From contig DATKQT010000027.1 of assembly GCA_035532535.1 (NCBI GenBank), positions 50,824 to 114,823 of the forward strand: a stretch of 64,000 nucleotides of DNA, in the 5' to 3' direction. This document shows, in pieces, positions 9,213 through 17,537 of this stretch. Origin of the DNA: Palsa-739 sp035532535 (GTDB lineage Bacteria > Actinomycetota > Thermoleophilia > Gaiellales > Gaiellaceae). Both the position numbers and the translations under genes were made by a program. Under the pieces are notes generated by a model, which worked only from the letters and a program-made list of their open reading frames with translations, ran no database searches and was not told the DNA's origin. Position 1 is the stretch's first letter. Every line of letters begins with the position of its first letter.

Positions 9213-10070
9213 TCAGGAGCGTGGGTGCGCGTGGTCGTACACGCGGCGCAGGCGCCGTGCGTCCACGTGCGAGTAGACCTGCGTGGTCGAGAGCGAGCTG
9301 TGGCCGAGGAGCTCCTGGATCGTCCGGAGGTCGGCGCCGCCCTCGAGCAGGTGCGTGGCGAACGCATGGCGGAGACGATGCGGATGCGGGACGAGCCGGC
9401 GGAGCGTGCTCGTGTCGAGCCGCTTCCCGCGCGCGGAGAGGAAGAGCGCGTTCTCGGCGCTGCGGGCAAGCTCGGGGCGTGCGTCGCGGAGATAGCGTGC
9501 GAGCCAGCTCGCCGCTTCCTCGCCGAGCGGGATGACGCGGTCCTTCGCGCCCTTGCCGCGCCGCACGTGCACGAGCTCCTGCTCGAAGTCGACGTCGGCG
9601 AGATCGAGGCCGACGGCCTCGGCGCTGCGCAGGCCGGCGGAGTAGACGAGCTCGACGAGCGCGCGGTTGCGGAGCGGGACCGGGCCTTCGCCCTCGAGCG
9701 CTTTGAGGACGGCGTCCACCTCGGCCGCGCGGGGCGCGTCCGGGAGCCTGCGCGTCCGGCGCGGCGTGAGCACGGCGTCCGGAACGCGCGCAGGCCCGAG
9801 CGCATGGCGGAGGAACGCCCGGACGGCGGCCAGCTTGCGCCCGATCGTCGCCGGTGCAAGCTTCGGCGGCCTGCGCCCCGGCCGGGCGGCGCCGAGCTCC
9901 GAGGCGTAATCGACGAGCACGCGGACGTCGACGTCGTCGAGCTTCGTGCCCCGGCGGTCGAGCCAGTGGCAGAACTCGTTCACGTCGTAGCCGTAAGCGC
10001 GGCGCGTGCCGTCCGAGAGCGTGGGCGAATCGAGGAAGCGTGCGGCGGCCGAATGGGTGTCCACGCCCAT
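9213..10070 (-). CDS. xerC: tyrosine recombinase, XerC type
   Basis: Tyrosine recombinase of 285 residues. The core-binding domain (about 1-100) is followed by the catalytic domain with SAGLRSAEAVGLDLAD (Arg), GKGAKDRVIPLG (Lys), HRLRHAFATHLLEGG (His-x2-Arg) and LGHSSLSTTQVYSHV (His and Tyr). All catalytic residues are intact, so it should be active. It is only moderately similar to the neighbouring recombinase and does not look like a recent duplicate. The segment before the His-x2-Arg box is somewhat shortened. It diverges from the EamA transporter gene with 53 bases between the starts. Confidence 0.85.
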   Translation of the reverse strand: MGVDTHSAAARFLDSPTLSDGTRRAYGYDVNEFCHWLDRRGTKLDDVDVRVLVDYASELGAARPGRRPPKLAPATIGRKLAAVRAFLRHALGPARVPDAVLTPRRTRRLPDAPRAAEVDAVLKALEGEGPVPLRNRALVELVYSAGLRSAEAVGLDLADVDFEQELVHVRRGKGAKDRVIPLGEEAASWLARYLRDARPELARSAENALFLSARGKRLDTSTLRRLVPHPHRLRHAFATHLLEGGADLRTIQELLGHSSLSTTQVYSHVDARRLRRVYDHAHPRS

Positions 10071-10123
10071 GGGTTCGACGCCAGGCCGGCGCAGCCTCCG
10101 AAGGAACGGGCAGTGTTGGCCTT

Positions 10124-11038
10124 GTGCCGCACAAGACGAAGGTCTGGATCGCGCTCGGGACCGTCTATCTCATCTGGGGATCGACCTACCTCGGGATCGA
10201 GCTCGCGGGCGAGACGATCCCGCCGCTTTTCGCCGTCGGGACACGCTTCGTCGCCGCGGGTCTGCTGATGACGGCGTTCACCGCCTGGCGCCGCGGGCCG
10301 CGCGTTCTTCGCGTCCGCCCGGCCGAGCTCGCGTCGGCCGCGCTGGTCGGGACGCTCCTTCCGGGGGCGAACGCCGTCCTCTTCATCGCCGAGCGGCACG
10401 TGCAGACGGGCGTCGCGTCCCTGGTCATCGGCGCGGTGCCGCTGTGGGTCGTGCTGCTCCGGACGATGGCCTCCGACCGCCCGCCGGTCGCGACGCTGGC
10501 CGGCGTCGGCGTCGGGTTCGTCGGCCTGGCGCTGCTCGTTCGTCCAACCGGCGGGGCGCCGCTGTGGGCGATGCTCATCGTCGTCGTCTCGTCGGTCATG
10601 TGGGCGACGGGATCGTTCCTCTCCAGCCGCCTGCCGATGCCCGCGGACTCCTTCGCCGCGACGTCGATCGAGATGCTCGTCGGCGGTGCGATCCTGCTTC
10701 CGATCGGGCTTGCGACGACGCATCCGCACTTCGGCGACTTCTCAGCGCGCTCGATCTTTGGCTGGTTCTATCTCGTCACCTTCGGCTCGCTCGTCGGCTA
10801 CACCGCGTACGTGTGGCTGCTCGACAACGCCCCGCTCGGAACGGTCGCGACGTATGCATATGTGAATCCGATCGTCGCCATCGCACTCGGCGCGATCGTG
10901 TTGCACGAATCGCTCACATGGACGATCGGAGTCGGCGCGCTGCTCGTCCTCGCCTGCGTCGCGCTCGTCGTGCGCACCGAAACGATTCCGCCCGAGGCCG
11001 AAGCCATCGGCGCGGGCGCAGCCGAAGTCAGCTCCTGA
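10124..11038 (+). CDS. EamA/DMT-family transporter
   Basis: Drug/metabolite transporter superfamily protein of 304 residues with about ten transmembrane helices in two EamA repeats. The first begins WIALGTVYLIWGSTYLGIEL and the second near WAMLIVVVSSVMWATGSFL. Family members export amino acids, metabolites or drugs; the substrate here is unknown. The GTG at 10124 begins the conserved first helix. A longer open frame to the left is the shadow of xerC. Its last 11 bases overlap the convergent GNAT gene. Confidence 0.85.
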   Translation: MPHKTKVWIALGTVYLIWGSTYLGIELAGETIPPLFAVGTRFVAAGLLMTAFTAWRRGPRVLRVRPAELASAALVGTLLPGANAVLFIAERHVQTGVASLVIGAVPLWVVLLRTMASDRPPVATLAGVGVGFVGLALLVRPTGGAPLWAMLIVVVSSVMWATGSFLSSRLPMPADSFAATSIEMLVGGAILLPIGLATTHPHFGDFSARSIFGWFYLVTFGSLVGYTAYVWLLDNAPLGTVATYAYVNPIVAIALGAIVLHESLTWTIGVGALLVLACVALVVRTETIPPEAEAIGAGAAEVSS

Positions 11039-11555
11039 GCTCGCCCGGCAGCACGGAATACATCACCCAGCTCTGGCGTCGGCCGAGCCGCGGGTTCCAG
11101 TGCGCCTCGCGCAGCACGCCCTCGGCCGTGAAGCCGGCCTTCTCGGCCACGCGGCGCGACGGGAGGTTCTCGACGTCCGCGCGGAGCTGCACGCGGGCGG
11201 CGCCCTGCTCGAACGCGAGACCGACGGCGAGCCGCAGCGCGCGCGTCGTGACGCCGCGGCCGCGCGCCTCCCGGCGCGCCCAGTAGCCGATCTCGGCCAC
11301 GTCCCCCTCGTCGTTCCATCTGATCCCGATCCCGCCCAGCACGCCGCCGCCACCGGCGTCGACGACGGCGAACGTCGCCTCGCCCGTCCGGCAGAGGAAG
11401 TCGAGCGCGTCCGCGACCGTGTACGGCTGCGGGATCCGGTCGAGCCAGCGTGCGATCTCCTCGTCGCCGTCGAGGCACTCGGCAAGCTCGTCCGCATCGG
11501 CTTCCCTCCACGCTCTGAGCGCGATGGCACCGTCGGTGGGCAGCCGTTCCCCCAT
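11028..11555 (-). CDS. GNAT-family N-acetyltransferase (RimJ/RimL type)
   Basis: A 175-residue acetyltransferase. The acetyl-CoA binding motif A is visible as YWARREARGRGVTTRALR, followed by QLRADVENLPSRRVAEKAGF, the classic RimJ/RimL motif B with Asn, and VLREAHWN. It probably acetylates a protein N-terminus or a small amine; no specific substrate can be named. The ATG at 11555 is followed by LPTDGAIALRAWREADADEL, the usual N-terminus of this family. The much longer open frame upstream is a shadow of pckA. It is divergent from pckA with 27 bases between starts. Confidence 0.85.
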   Translation of the reverse strand: MGERLPTDGAIALRAWREADADELAECLDGDEEIARWLDRIPQPYTVADALDFLCRTGEATFAVVDAGGGGVLGGIGIRWNDEGDVAEIGYWARREARGRGVTTRALRLAVGLAFEQGAARVQLRADVENLPSRRVAEKAGFTAEGVLREAHWNPRLGRRQSWVMYSVLPGELRS

Positions 11556-11582
11556 CGCGCGTACGATACGAGGGTGACGACC

Positions 11583-13157
11583 ATGGACGTTCGCGGTGGC
11601 GTGGACCTCCGCATCCACGGGATCACGCCCACGGGGCACGTCGTGGCGAACCCGAGCACGCCGATGCTCTACGAGCACGCGGTCTCGCGCGGCGAGGCGC
11701 GGATCGGCGGGGGCGGCCCGATGGTCGTCGACACCGGACGGCACACGGGGCGCTCGCCGAAGGACAAGTTCGTCGTCCGCGAGCCGGGCTCGGAGGCGCG
11801 CATCTGGTGGGACGGCAACCAGGAGATCGGCGAGGGCTCGTTCGAGCACATGCGCGAGAAGGTCGCCGGCTTCCTCTCGCATGAGCCGACGCTCTACGTC
11901 GTCGACGCATTTGCGGGCGCCGATCCCGAGCACCGCATCGCGGTGCGCGTCGTGACGACGCACCCGTATCACGCGTTGTTCGCCCGCACGATGTTCATCG
12001 ACCCGACGCCGGACGAGCTGCGCGGCTTCGCGCCGCAGGCGCTCGTGCTGCATGCCCCTGCGCTCGAGGCCGTCCCCGAAGAGGACGGCACGCGCACCGG
12101 CACGTTCATCCTTCTGCACCCGTCGCGCACCGAGGTGCTGATCGGCGGGACGTTCTACGCCGGCGAGATCAAGAAGTCGATCTTCACCGTCATGAACGAC
12201 AGGCTGCCGCTCGAAGGCGTACTGCCCATGCACTGTTCCGCGAACGTCGGTTCGGACGGCCGCTCCGCCATCTTCTTCGGCCTCTCCGGCACAGGGAAGA
12301 CGACCCTGTCCGCCGATCCCGAGCGCGGGCTGATCGGAGACGACGAGCACGGCTGGGGCACCAGCGGCGTCTTCAACTTCGAAGGCGGGTGCTACGCCAA
12401 GGTGATCAAGCTCTCGGAGACTGCGGAACCCGAGATCTATCGCACGACGCGCACGTTCGGGACGATCCTCGAGAACGTCGTCATCGACGAGCGCGGGCGG
12501 CTCGACCTCGACGACGCTTCGAAGACCGAGAACACGCGCGCGGCGTACAAGCTCGAGCAGATCGCGAATGCGCACCCGGACAAGCGCGCAGGGCATCCGT
12601 CCGCGGTCGTCATGCTCACCGCCGATGCCTTCGGGATCCTTCCGCCGCTCGCGCGGCTCGACCGGCAGCAGGCCCTCTACTACTTCCTCTCCGGCTTCAC
12701 GTCGAAGCTCGCCGGGACGGAGATCGGGATCACCGAGCCGCAGCCGACCTTCTCGACCTGCTTCGGTGCGCCGTTCCTGCCCCAGCCCCCGTCGGTGTAC
12801 GCCGACATGCTGGGCCGGAAGCTCGACGAGCACGGCTCCACCGTCTGGCTCGTGAACACCGGCTGGACGGGCGGGCCGTTCGGCGAGGGGCAGCGCATGC
12901 CGATCGCGGCCACTCGCGCACTGCTGCACACTGCGCTCGCCGGCAGGCTCGAGGACGTCGAGTATCGCGTCGACCCAGTGTTCGGCTTCCGCGTCCCGGT
13001 GGAGGTGCCGGGCGTCGACTCGAGCCTGCTCGATCCGCGCAGCACGTGGAGCGATCCGGACACGTACGACCGGAAGGCCCGCGAGCTGGCCCAGATGTTC
13101 CGGGACAACTTCGAGAAATTCCCCCCTGAGCTCGCAGCAGCCGGGCCGCTAGGCTGA
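11583..13157 (+). CDS. pckA: phosphoenolpyruvate carboxykinase (ATP)
   Basis: ATP-dependent PEP carboxykinase, 524 residues; interconverts oxaloacetate and PEP for gluconeogenesis. Diagnostic motifs are GRSPKDKFVVRE, the P-loop GLSGTGKTTLSADP, the metal-binding IGDDEHGW and the C-terminal arginine-rich nucleotide site. The P-loop form identifies the ATP-dependent class rather than the GTP enzyme common in mycobacteria. The ATG at 11583 is preceded by GAGGGTG with 6 bases spacing; a GTG nine bases upstream is inside that sequence. It ends 7 bases before sdhA, so it probably leads the succinate dehydrogenase operon. Confidence 0.95.
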   Translation: MDVRGGVDLRIHGITPTGHVVANPSTPMLYEHAVSRGEARIGGGGPMVVDTGRHTGRSPKDKFVVREPGSEARIWWDGNQEIGEGSFEHMREKVAGFLSHEPTLYVVDAFAGADPEHRIAVRVVTTHPYHALFARTMFIDPTPDELRGFAPQALVLHAPALEAVPEEDGTRTGTFILLHPSRTEVLIGGTFYAGEIKKSIFTVMNDRLPLEGVLPMHCSANVGSDGRSAIFFGLSGTGKTTLSADPERGLIGDDEHGWGTSGVFNFEGGCYAKVIKLSETAEPEIYRTTRTFGTILENVVIDERGRLDLDDASKTENTRAAYKLEQIANAHPDKRAGHPSAVVMLTADAFGILPPLARLDRQQALYYFLSGFTSKLAGTEIGITEPQPTFSTCFGAPFLPQPPSVYADMLGRKLDEHGSTVWLVNTGWTGGPFGEGQRMPIAATRALLHTALAGRLEDVEYRVDPVFGFRVPVEVPGVDSSLLDPRSTWSDPDTYDRKARELAQMFRDNFEKFPPELAAAGPLG

Positions 13158-13164
13158 CTTTTCG

Positions 13165-14847
13165 GTGATCGGAGAGCACGACGTCCTCGTGGTCGGCGCT
13201 GGTTGCGCAGGCATGCGCGCAGCCATCGAGGCGTACGACGCGGGAGCCGACGTTGCGATGATCTCGAAGCTCCACCCGACGCGCTCGCACTCCGGCGCGG
13301 CCGAGGGCGGCATCAACGCAGCGCTCGGCAACGCGGCCGAGGACAGTCCCGAGACACACGCGTACGACACCGTCAAGGGGTCGGACTACCTCGGCGACCA
13401 GGACTCGATCGAGACCTTCACGCGCGAGGCGCCGGGCGACATCATCCAGCTCGAGAACTGGGGCGCGTTCTTCTCCCGCCAACCGGATGGACGGCTTGCG
13501 CAGCGCCCGTTCGGCGCCGCCGGCTCGCCGCGCACGATCTACGCCGCCGACATCACCGGCCACGTCCTCATCCAGGTGCTGTACGAGCAGGTGTGCAAGC
13601 GCGACATCAAGGTGTACGAGGAGTTCTTCGCGTGGCAGCTCGTCGTCAACGACGGCCGCTGCCAGGGCGTCATCTGCTGGGACCTCCTGAACGGCGGCTT
13701 GAAGACGCTCGGCGGCAAGACCGTTGTGCTCGCGACCGGCGGCGCCGGCCGCCAGTACCGCGTGACGACGAACGCGTACGCATGCACCGGCGACGGCACC
13801 GCGATGGCGCTGCGCGCCGGCGTGCCGCTGAAGGACATGGAGTTCATGCAGTTCCACCCGACGACGCTGTATCCGACGGGCATCCTCCTGACGGAGGGCT
13901 GCCGCGGCGAGGGCGCCTACCTCCTGAACAAGGACGGCGAGCGCTTCATGAAGAAGTACGCGCCGAACGCGCTCGAGCTCGCCTCGCGCGACGTCGTCTC
14001 CCGGTCGGAGCAGACGGAGATCGACGCGGGCCGCGGGATCAACGGCTCGGTCATGCTCGACATGCGCCACCTCGGTGCGGAGCGGATCATCGAGCGCCTC
14101 CCGGGGTCACGCGAGCTGTCGATGGTGTTCGCCGGCGTCGACCCGATCTACGAGCCGGTGCCGGTGCGGCCGGGCGCGCACTACCACATGGGCGGGATCG
14201 AGACCGACACCGACGGCGCGACGGAGCTGACCGGGCTGTACGCCGCCGGCGAGTGCGCGTGCGTGTCCGTGCACGGCGCGAACCGTCTCGGCGGCAACTC
14301 GCTGATGGAGACGATCACGTTCGGGCGCCGCTCCGGCCGCGCGGCGGCCGAGTGGGCGCTCTCGCACACGACGATCGACGTCCCGGACTCACTCGAGCGC
14401 GACGCCGAGCGCGAGCTGAAGGATCTCATCGACCGCGGCTCGGGCGAACGGCCGTGGAAGATCCGCGACGAGCTCGGCACGTCGATGCTCGAGAATTTCG
14501 CCGTCTTCCGTCGCGAGGAGCAGATGCAGCGGCAGCTCGAGATCATCCCGGAGCTGCGCGAGCGCTATCGCAAGGTCTACGTCGAGGACAAGGGCAACGT
14601 CTTCAACAGCGACCTCACGCAGGCGATCGAGCTCGGGAACATGCTCGACACTGCGTGGTGCATGCTCGAGGCCGGCATTGCCCGCAAAGAGAGCCGCGGC
14701 GCGCACGCGCGCCCGTACGACTATCCGACGCGCGACGATGTGAACTTCCTCAAGCACTCGATCGTGCGCTGGAGGGATGGCGCGCCCGAGCTGTCGTGGG
14801 CGGAGGTTCGCATGACGAAGTGGCAGCCCGAGGAGCGCAAGTACTGA
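13165..14847 (+). CDS. sdhA: succinate dehydrogenase / fumarate reductase flavoprotein subunit
   Basis: Flavoprotein of the succinate:quinone oxidoreductase family, 560 residues; oxidises succinate to fumarate. The FAD-binding motif GAGCAG starts at residue 11. The covalent FAD histidine is in HPTRSHSGAAEGGIN (about residue 42). FMQFHPTTLYPTG, GCRGEGAYLLN and HGANRLGGNSLMETITFGRR cover the active site and second FAD region. There is no Tat signal, so the enzyme should face the cytoplasm. The GTG start lies 7 bases after pckA. The TGA overlaps the ATG of an inserted lipoprotein gene (TGATG). Confidence 0.93.
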   Translation: MIGEHDVLVVGAGCAGMRAAIEAYDAGADVAMISKLHPTRSHSGAAEGGINAALGNAAEDSPETHAYDTVKGSDYLGDQDSIETFTREAPGDIIQLENWGAFFSRQPDGRLAQRPFGAAGSPRTIYAADITGHVLIQVLYEQVCKRDIKVYEEFFAWQLVVNDGRCQGVICWDLLNGGLKTLGGKTVVLATGGAGRQYRVTTNAYACTGDGTAMALRAGVPLKDMEFMQFHPTTLYPTGILLTEGCRGEGAYLLNKDGERFMKKYAPNALELASRDVVSRSEQTEIDAGRGINGSVMLDMRHLGAERIIERLPGSRELSMVFAGVDPIYEPVPVRPGAHYHMGGIETDTDGATELTGLYAAGECACVSVHGANRLGGNSLMETITFGRRSGRAAAEWALSHTTIDVPDSLERDAERELKDLIDRGSGERPWKIRDELGTSMLENFAVFRREEQMQRQLEIIPELRERYRKVYVEDKGNVFNSDLTQAIELGNMLDTAWCMLEAGIARKESRGAHARPYDYPTRDDVNFLKHSIVRWRDGAPELSWAEVRMTKWQPEERKY

Positions 14848-15563
14848 TGCGGCGGCTGGCCCTGCTCGTCCTCGTTCTGCCGCTCGCCGCCTGCGGCGGC
14901 GGCTCGAAGGGGCCGTCCTCGAGCGCGTCGCCGCTCGATGTGGTGAAGGCGGCGGCGCAGAAGACGTACTCCGCCGGGAGCGAGGCGCTCGCCCTGACCG
15001 CCAACGTTCAGGTCTCCGGTCAGGCGGCGGCGCTCAGCGGGACAGGCTCGTTCGAGACGAAGTCGGCGAGCGGGTCGATGCACCTGAACCTCAAGGCGGG
15101 GCCGATCGCGACGACGGTCGACGAGGTGCTCGCCGGGACCTCGGTCTATCTCAAGTCTCCGCTCCTGGCGTCGGGCCTTCCAGGGGGTAAGACCTGGGTG
15201 AAGCTCGACCTCGCGAAGGTGCACGTCTCCGGCCTCGATCTCCAGTCTCTGCTCGCGCAGAATCCCGGTGACCAGCTGAAGCAGCTCCAGGCGCTGAAGA
15301 GCGCGACGAAGGTCGGCACCGACCAGATCGGCACCCACTACAAAGTGCGAACGTCGACCGGAACGGTCAGCGCGTACGACGTCTGGGTCGGGAACGACGG
15401 CTATATCCACCGCGTCGTGGTCACGGAGTCGACCGCGAAGGTGTCGGTCACGATCGATCTGTCGAAGTTCGGCGAGAAGGTGACCGCCGCACCACCGCCT
15501 GCGGCGCAGGTATACGAGTCCAAGAACGGGTCGATCCCTGGTTTGGGAGGAGTGGGCGCTTGA
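14847..15563 (+). CDS. lipoprotein (LppX/LprG-like) embedded in the sdh operon
   Basis: A 238-residue lipoprotein with a short basic N-terminus, a hydrophobic core and the lipobox LPLAAC (Cys 18), then a Gly/Ser linker. The mature part looks beta-rich, with repeated ALSGTGSFETKSASGSMHL-like strands, and resembles the LolA/LppX/LprG lipid-binding fold of actinobacteria. It is locked into the sdh operon: its ATG overlaps the sdhA stop and its TGA overlaps the sdhB ATG (TGATG at both ends). It should sit on the outer face of the membrane, whereas SdhA/B are cytoplasmic, so any link would be through the membrane or quinone/lipid supply. The role is unknown. Confidence 0.85.
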   Translation: MRRLALLVLVLPLAACGGGSKGPSSSASPLDVVKAAAQKTYSAGSEALALTANVQVSGQAAALSGTGSFETKSASGSMHLNLKAGPIATTVDEVLAGTSVYLKSPLLASGLPGGKTWVKLDLAKVHVSGLDLQSLLAQNPGDQLKQLQALKSATKVGTDQIGTHYKVRTSTGTVSAYDVWVGNDGYIHRVVVTESTAKVSVTIDLSKFGEKVTAAPPPAAQVYESKNGSIPGLGGVGA

Positions 15564-16642
15564 TGCAGGTGGCATTCAAGGTGTGGCGCTACGACGCGGC
15601 GACCGGCGACCGGGCGCTGCGCGAGTACGAGATCGACGCGCCCGAGGAAGCGACGCTTCTCGACTGCCTCGACATCGTCAAGGACAAGGTCGACGGCACC
15701 CTCGCCTACCGCAAGAGCTGCCGCATGATGATCTGCGGCTCGTGCGGGATGCGCATGGACGGGGCCGCCGTGCTCGCGTGCAAGACGCGTATGTACGACG
15801 TCGCGCAGGCCGGGCAGATTCCCGTCATCTCCGCGATGGGGAACATGCCGATCGTCCGCGACCTCGTCGTCGACATGGACCCCTTCTGGGAGAAGTTCAA
15901 GGCGATGAAGCCGTATCTCCAGCCGGGCTACGACCGGCCGGAGGACGGCCGCGAGTACCGCATCACCCAGCCGCGCATGGACGCGATCAAGAAAGAGGCG
16001 CTCTGCATCAACTGCGGCTGCTGCGTCTCCGAGTGCAACGCGATGGAGTCCGATCCCGAGTTCCTCGGCCCGCAGGCACTCGCGAAGGGCATGCGCTTCG
16101 TCGGCGACCCGCGTGACGGCGCCACGGTGGAGCGGCTCGAGCAGTACAGCGGCGAGCACGGGATCTGGGAGTGCACGCGCTGCTTCTTCTGCAACGAGCG
16201 CTGCCCGAAGGGGGTCGATCCGCGCGACGCGATCGCGAAGCTCGGCGCCGAGGCGATCAAGAACGGCATCGATCGCGACATGGGGGCGAAGCACGCGAAG
16301 TGGTTCGTCCGCTCGAGCGAGACGACCGGCTGGCTGCGCGAAACCGAGCTGGTGCCGAAGACGCAGGGCATCGTCTCGTCGGTGAAGCAGATGAAGTTCG
16401 CGATGAATCTCATCGCCCACAACAAGGCCGGGCTCGCATTCCCGCCGCACGTCGCCAAGGACGTCGGCGAGGCGCGCCAGCTGCACAAGATCGTGCGCGA
16501 GCAGGACCGCCAGGGCGCGTTCGGACACATCCAGGGTGAGCGCGCGCTCGCGAAGCTTGCGCACGGCTTGCACGATGACGGCCGCGATCCGTACGGCCCG
16601 GGCTCGTTCCCGAAGCCGTACCTACCGGAGGACACTGAATGA
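15563..16642 (+). CDS. sdhB: succinate dehydrogenase iron-sulfur subunit, type E (two 4Fe-4S motifs)
   Basis: Iron-sulfur subunit of 359 residues passing electrons from SdhA toward quinone. The 2Fe-2S cysteines are 53, 58, 61 and 73 (CRMMICGSCGMRMDG). The first 4Fe-4S motif is CINCGCCVSEC (148-158). The third cluster reads CTRCFFCNERCPKG (204-214), with a fourth cysteine at 207 where classical SdhB has a non-Cys residue. It should therefore bind 4Fe-4S instead of 3Fe-4S, as in type E enzymes. About 110 residues extend beyond the last cluster, longer than usual. A TTG three bases upstream of the ATG is an alternative start. It overlaps sdhE by four bases. Confidence 0.93.
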   Translation: MQVAFKVWRYDAATGDRALREYEIDAPEEATLLDCLDIVKDKVDGTLAYRKSCRMMICGSCGMRMDGAAVLACKTRMYDVAQAGQIPVISAMGNMPIVRDLVVDMDPFWEKFKAMKPYLQPGYDRPEDGREYRITQPRMDAIKKEALCINCGCCVSECNAMESDPEFLGPQALAKGMRFVGDPRDGATVERLEQYSGEHGIWECTRCFFCNERCPKGVDPRDAIAKLGAEAIKNGIDRDMGAKHAKWFVRSSETTGWLRETELVPKTQGIVSSVKQMKFAMNLIAHNKAGLAFPPHVAKDVGEARQLHKIVREQDRQGAFGHIQGERALAKLAHGLHDDGRDPYGPGSFPKPYLPEDTE

Positions 16643-17523
16643 AGCGTGTCGCGTACTACAAGGGATGTCTGGCGTCGCTCTCCGCGAAGGAGCTCGACAC
16701 TTCGACGCAGGCGCTGGCGCCGCGCGTCGGGCTCGAGCTCGTCGAGCTGGAGTCGGTCACGTGCTGCGGCGCCGGCGACATCCACGAGGCGGAGCCGGAC
16801 TACTACCTCCACCTGAACGCGCGCATCCTTGCCTATGCGGAGGCGACCGGGTGCGACACGCTGCTCACGGTGTGCAACGTCTGCACGCTCAACCTCCGCC
16901 AGGCGAACTTCATGCTCAAGGGCGACGACACGTTGCGCGCGCGCGTGAACAAGAACCTCGCCGACGTCGGCGTGCCGGCGTACAGCGGCGAGGTCGACGT
17001 CCGCCATCTCTTGTGGGAGATCGCAGAGGGCGAGGGGTACGAGTTGCTCAAGACCGCGGCGCACAAGGGGCTGAAGGGCCTGAAGGTGGCGCCGTTCTAC
17101 GGCTGCCAGATCCTGCGCCCGTCGAAGATCATGGGCTTCGAGGATCCCGACCGTCCGTGGTCGCTCGAACGGATCATCGAGGCGTGCGGCGGCGAAGCGA
17201 TCGACTACCCCGCCAAGATCAAATGCTGCGGGTTCCCGATCATCCAGGCGCGCGAGGAGACCGCGCTGGGTGAGCTCATCCAGCCTGTCGAGCAAGCGCT
17301 CGAAGCCGGCGCCGACGTGATGGTGACGCCGTGCCCGCTCTGCCACCTGTCGCTCGACGCGTGGCAGCAGAAGCTCGAGGCCGCGACCGGGCGCTCGTTC
17401 AAGCTTCCGATCCTCCATCTCGCCCAGCTCGTGGGCGTCGCGGCCGGAATCGAGGAGTCGGAGCTGAAGTTCAAGCGGCACATCGTCGATCCTCGGCCGG
17501 CGCTCGAGAAGCTCGAGGTCTGA
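16639..17523 (+). CDS. sdhE: CCG-domain subunit of type E succinate dehydrogenase (HdrB/SdhE-like)
   Basis: A 294-residue protein with two cysteine-rich CCG domains: YYKGC...VTCCGAG...CNVC in the N-terminal half and FYGC...KCCGFP...CPLCH in the C-terminal half. This is the family of heterodisulfide reductase subunit B and of SdhE/SdhC in the unusual type E succinate:quinone oxidoreductases of Sulfolobales and some bacteria. There it replaces the cytochrome b anchor and handles the quinone side. No haem-binding membrane anchor gene (sdhC/D) is present nearby, which supports that assignment. The ATG overlaps the sdhB stop (ATGA). Confidence 0.9.
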   Translation: MKRVAYYKGCLASLSAKELDTSTQALAPRVGLELVELESVTCCGAGDIHEAEPDYYLHLNARILAYAEATGCDTLLTVCNVCTLNLRQANFMLKGDDTLRARVNKNLADVGVPAYSGEVDVRHLLWEIAEGEGYELLKTAAHKGLKGLKVAPFYGCQILRPSKIMGFEDPDRPWSLERIIEACGGEAIDYPAKIKCCGFPIIQAREETALGELIQPVEQALEAGADVMVTPCPLCHLSLDAWQQKLEAATGRSFKLPILHLAQLVGVAAGIEESELKFKRHIVDPRPALEKLEV

Positions 17524-17537
17524 GCACGGCGCAGGGT

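Noticed and set aside
7861..10070. Mobile element or integron based on the two recombinases
   Set aside because: No terminal repeats, attachment duplications, cargo genes or compositional shift are visible; both look like chromosomal Xer proteins.
11555..12929. Long open frame on the minus strand across pckA
   Set aside because: It is the shadow of pckA in GC-rich DNA; the real GNAT starts at 11555.
13203..14846. Open frame running through sdhA into the lipoprotein gene
   Set aside because: The part before 14847 is a shifted-frame shadow of sdhA; the signal peptide and lipobox define the true start.
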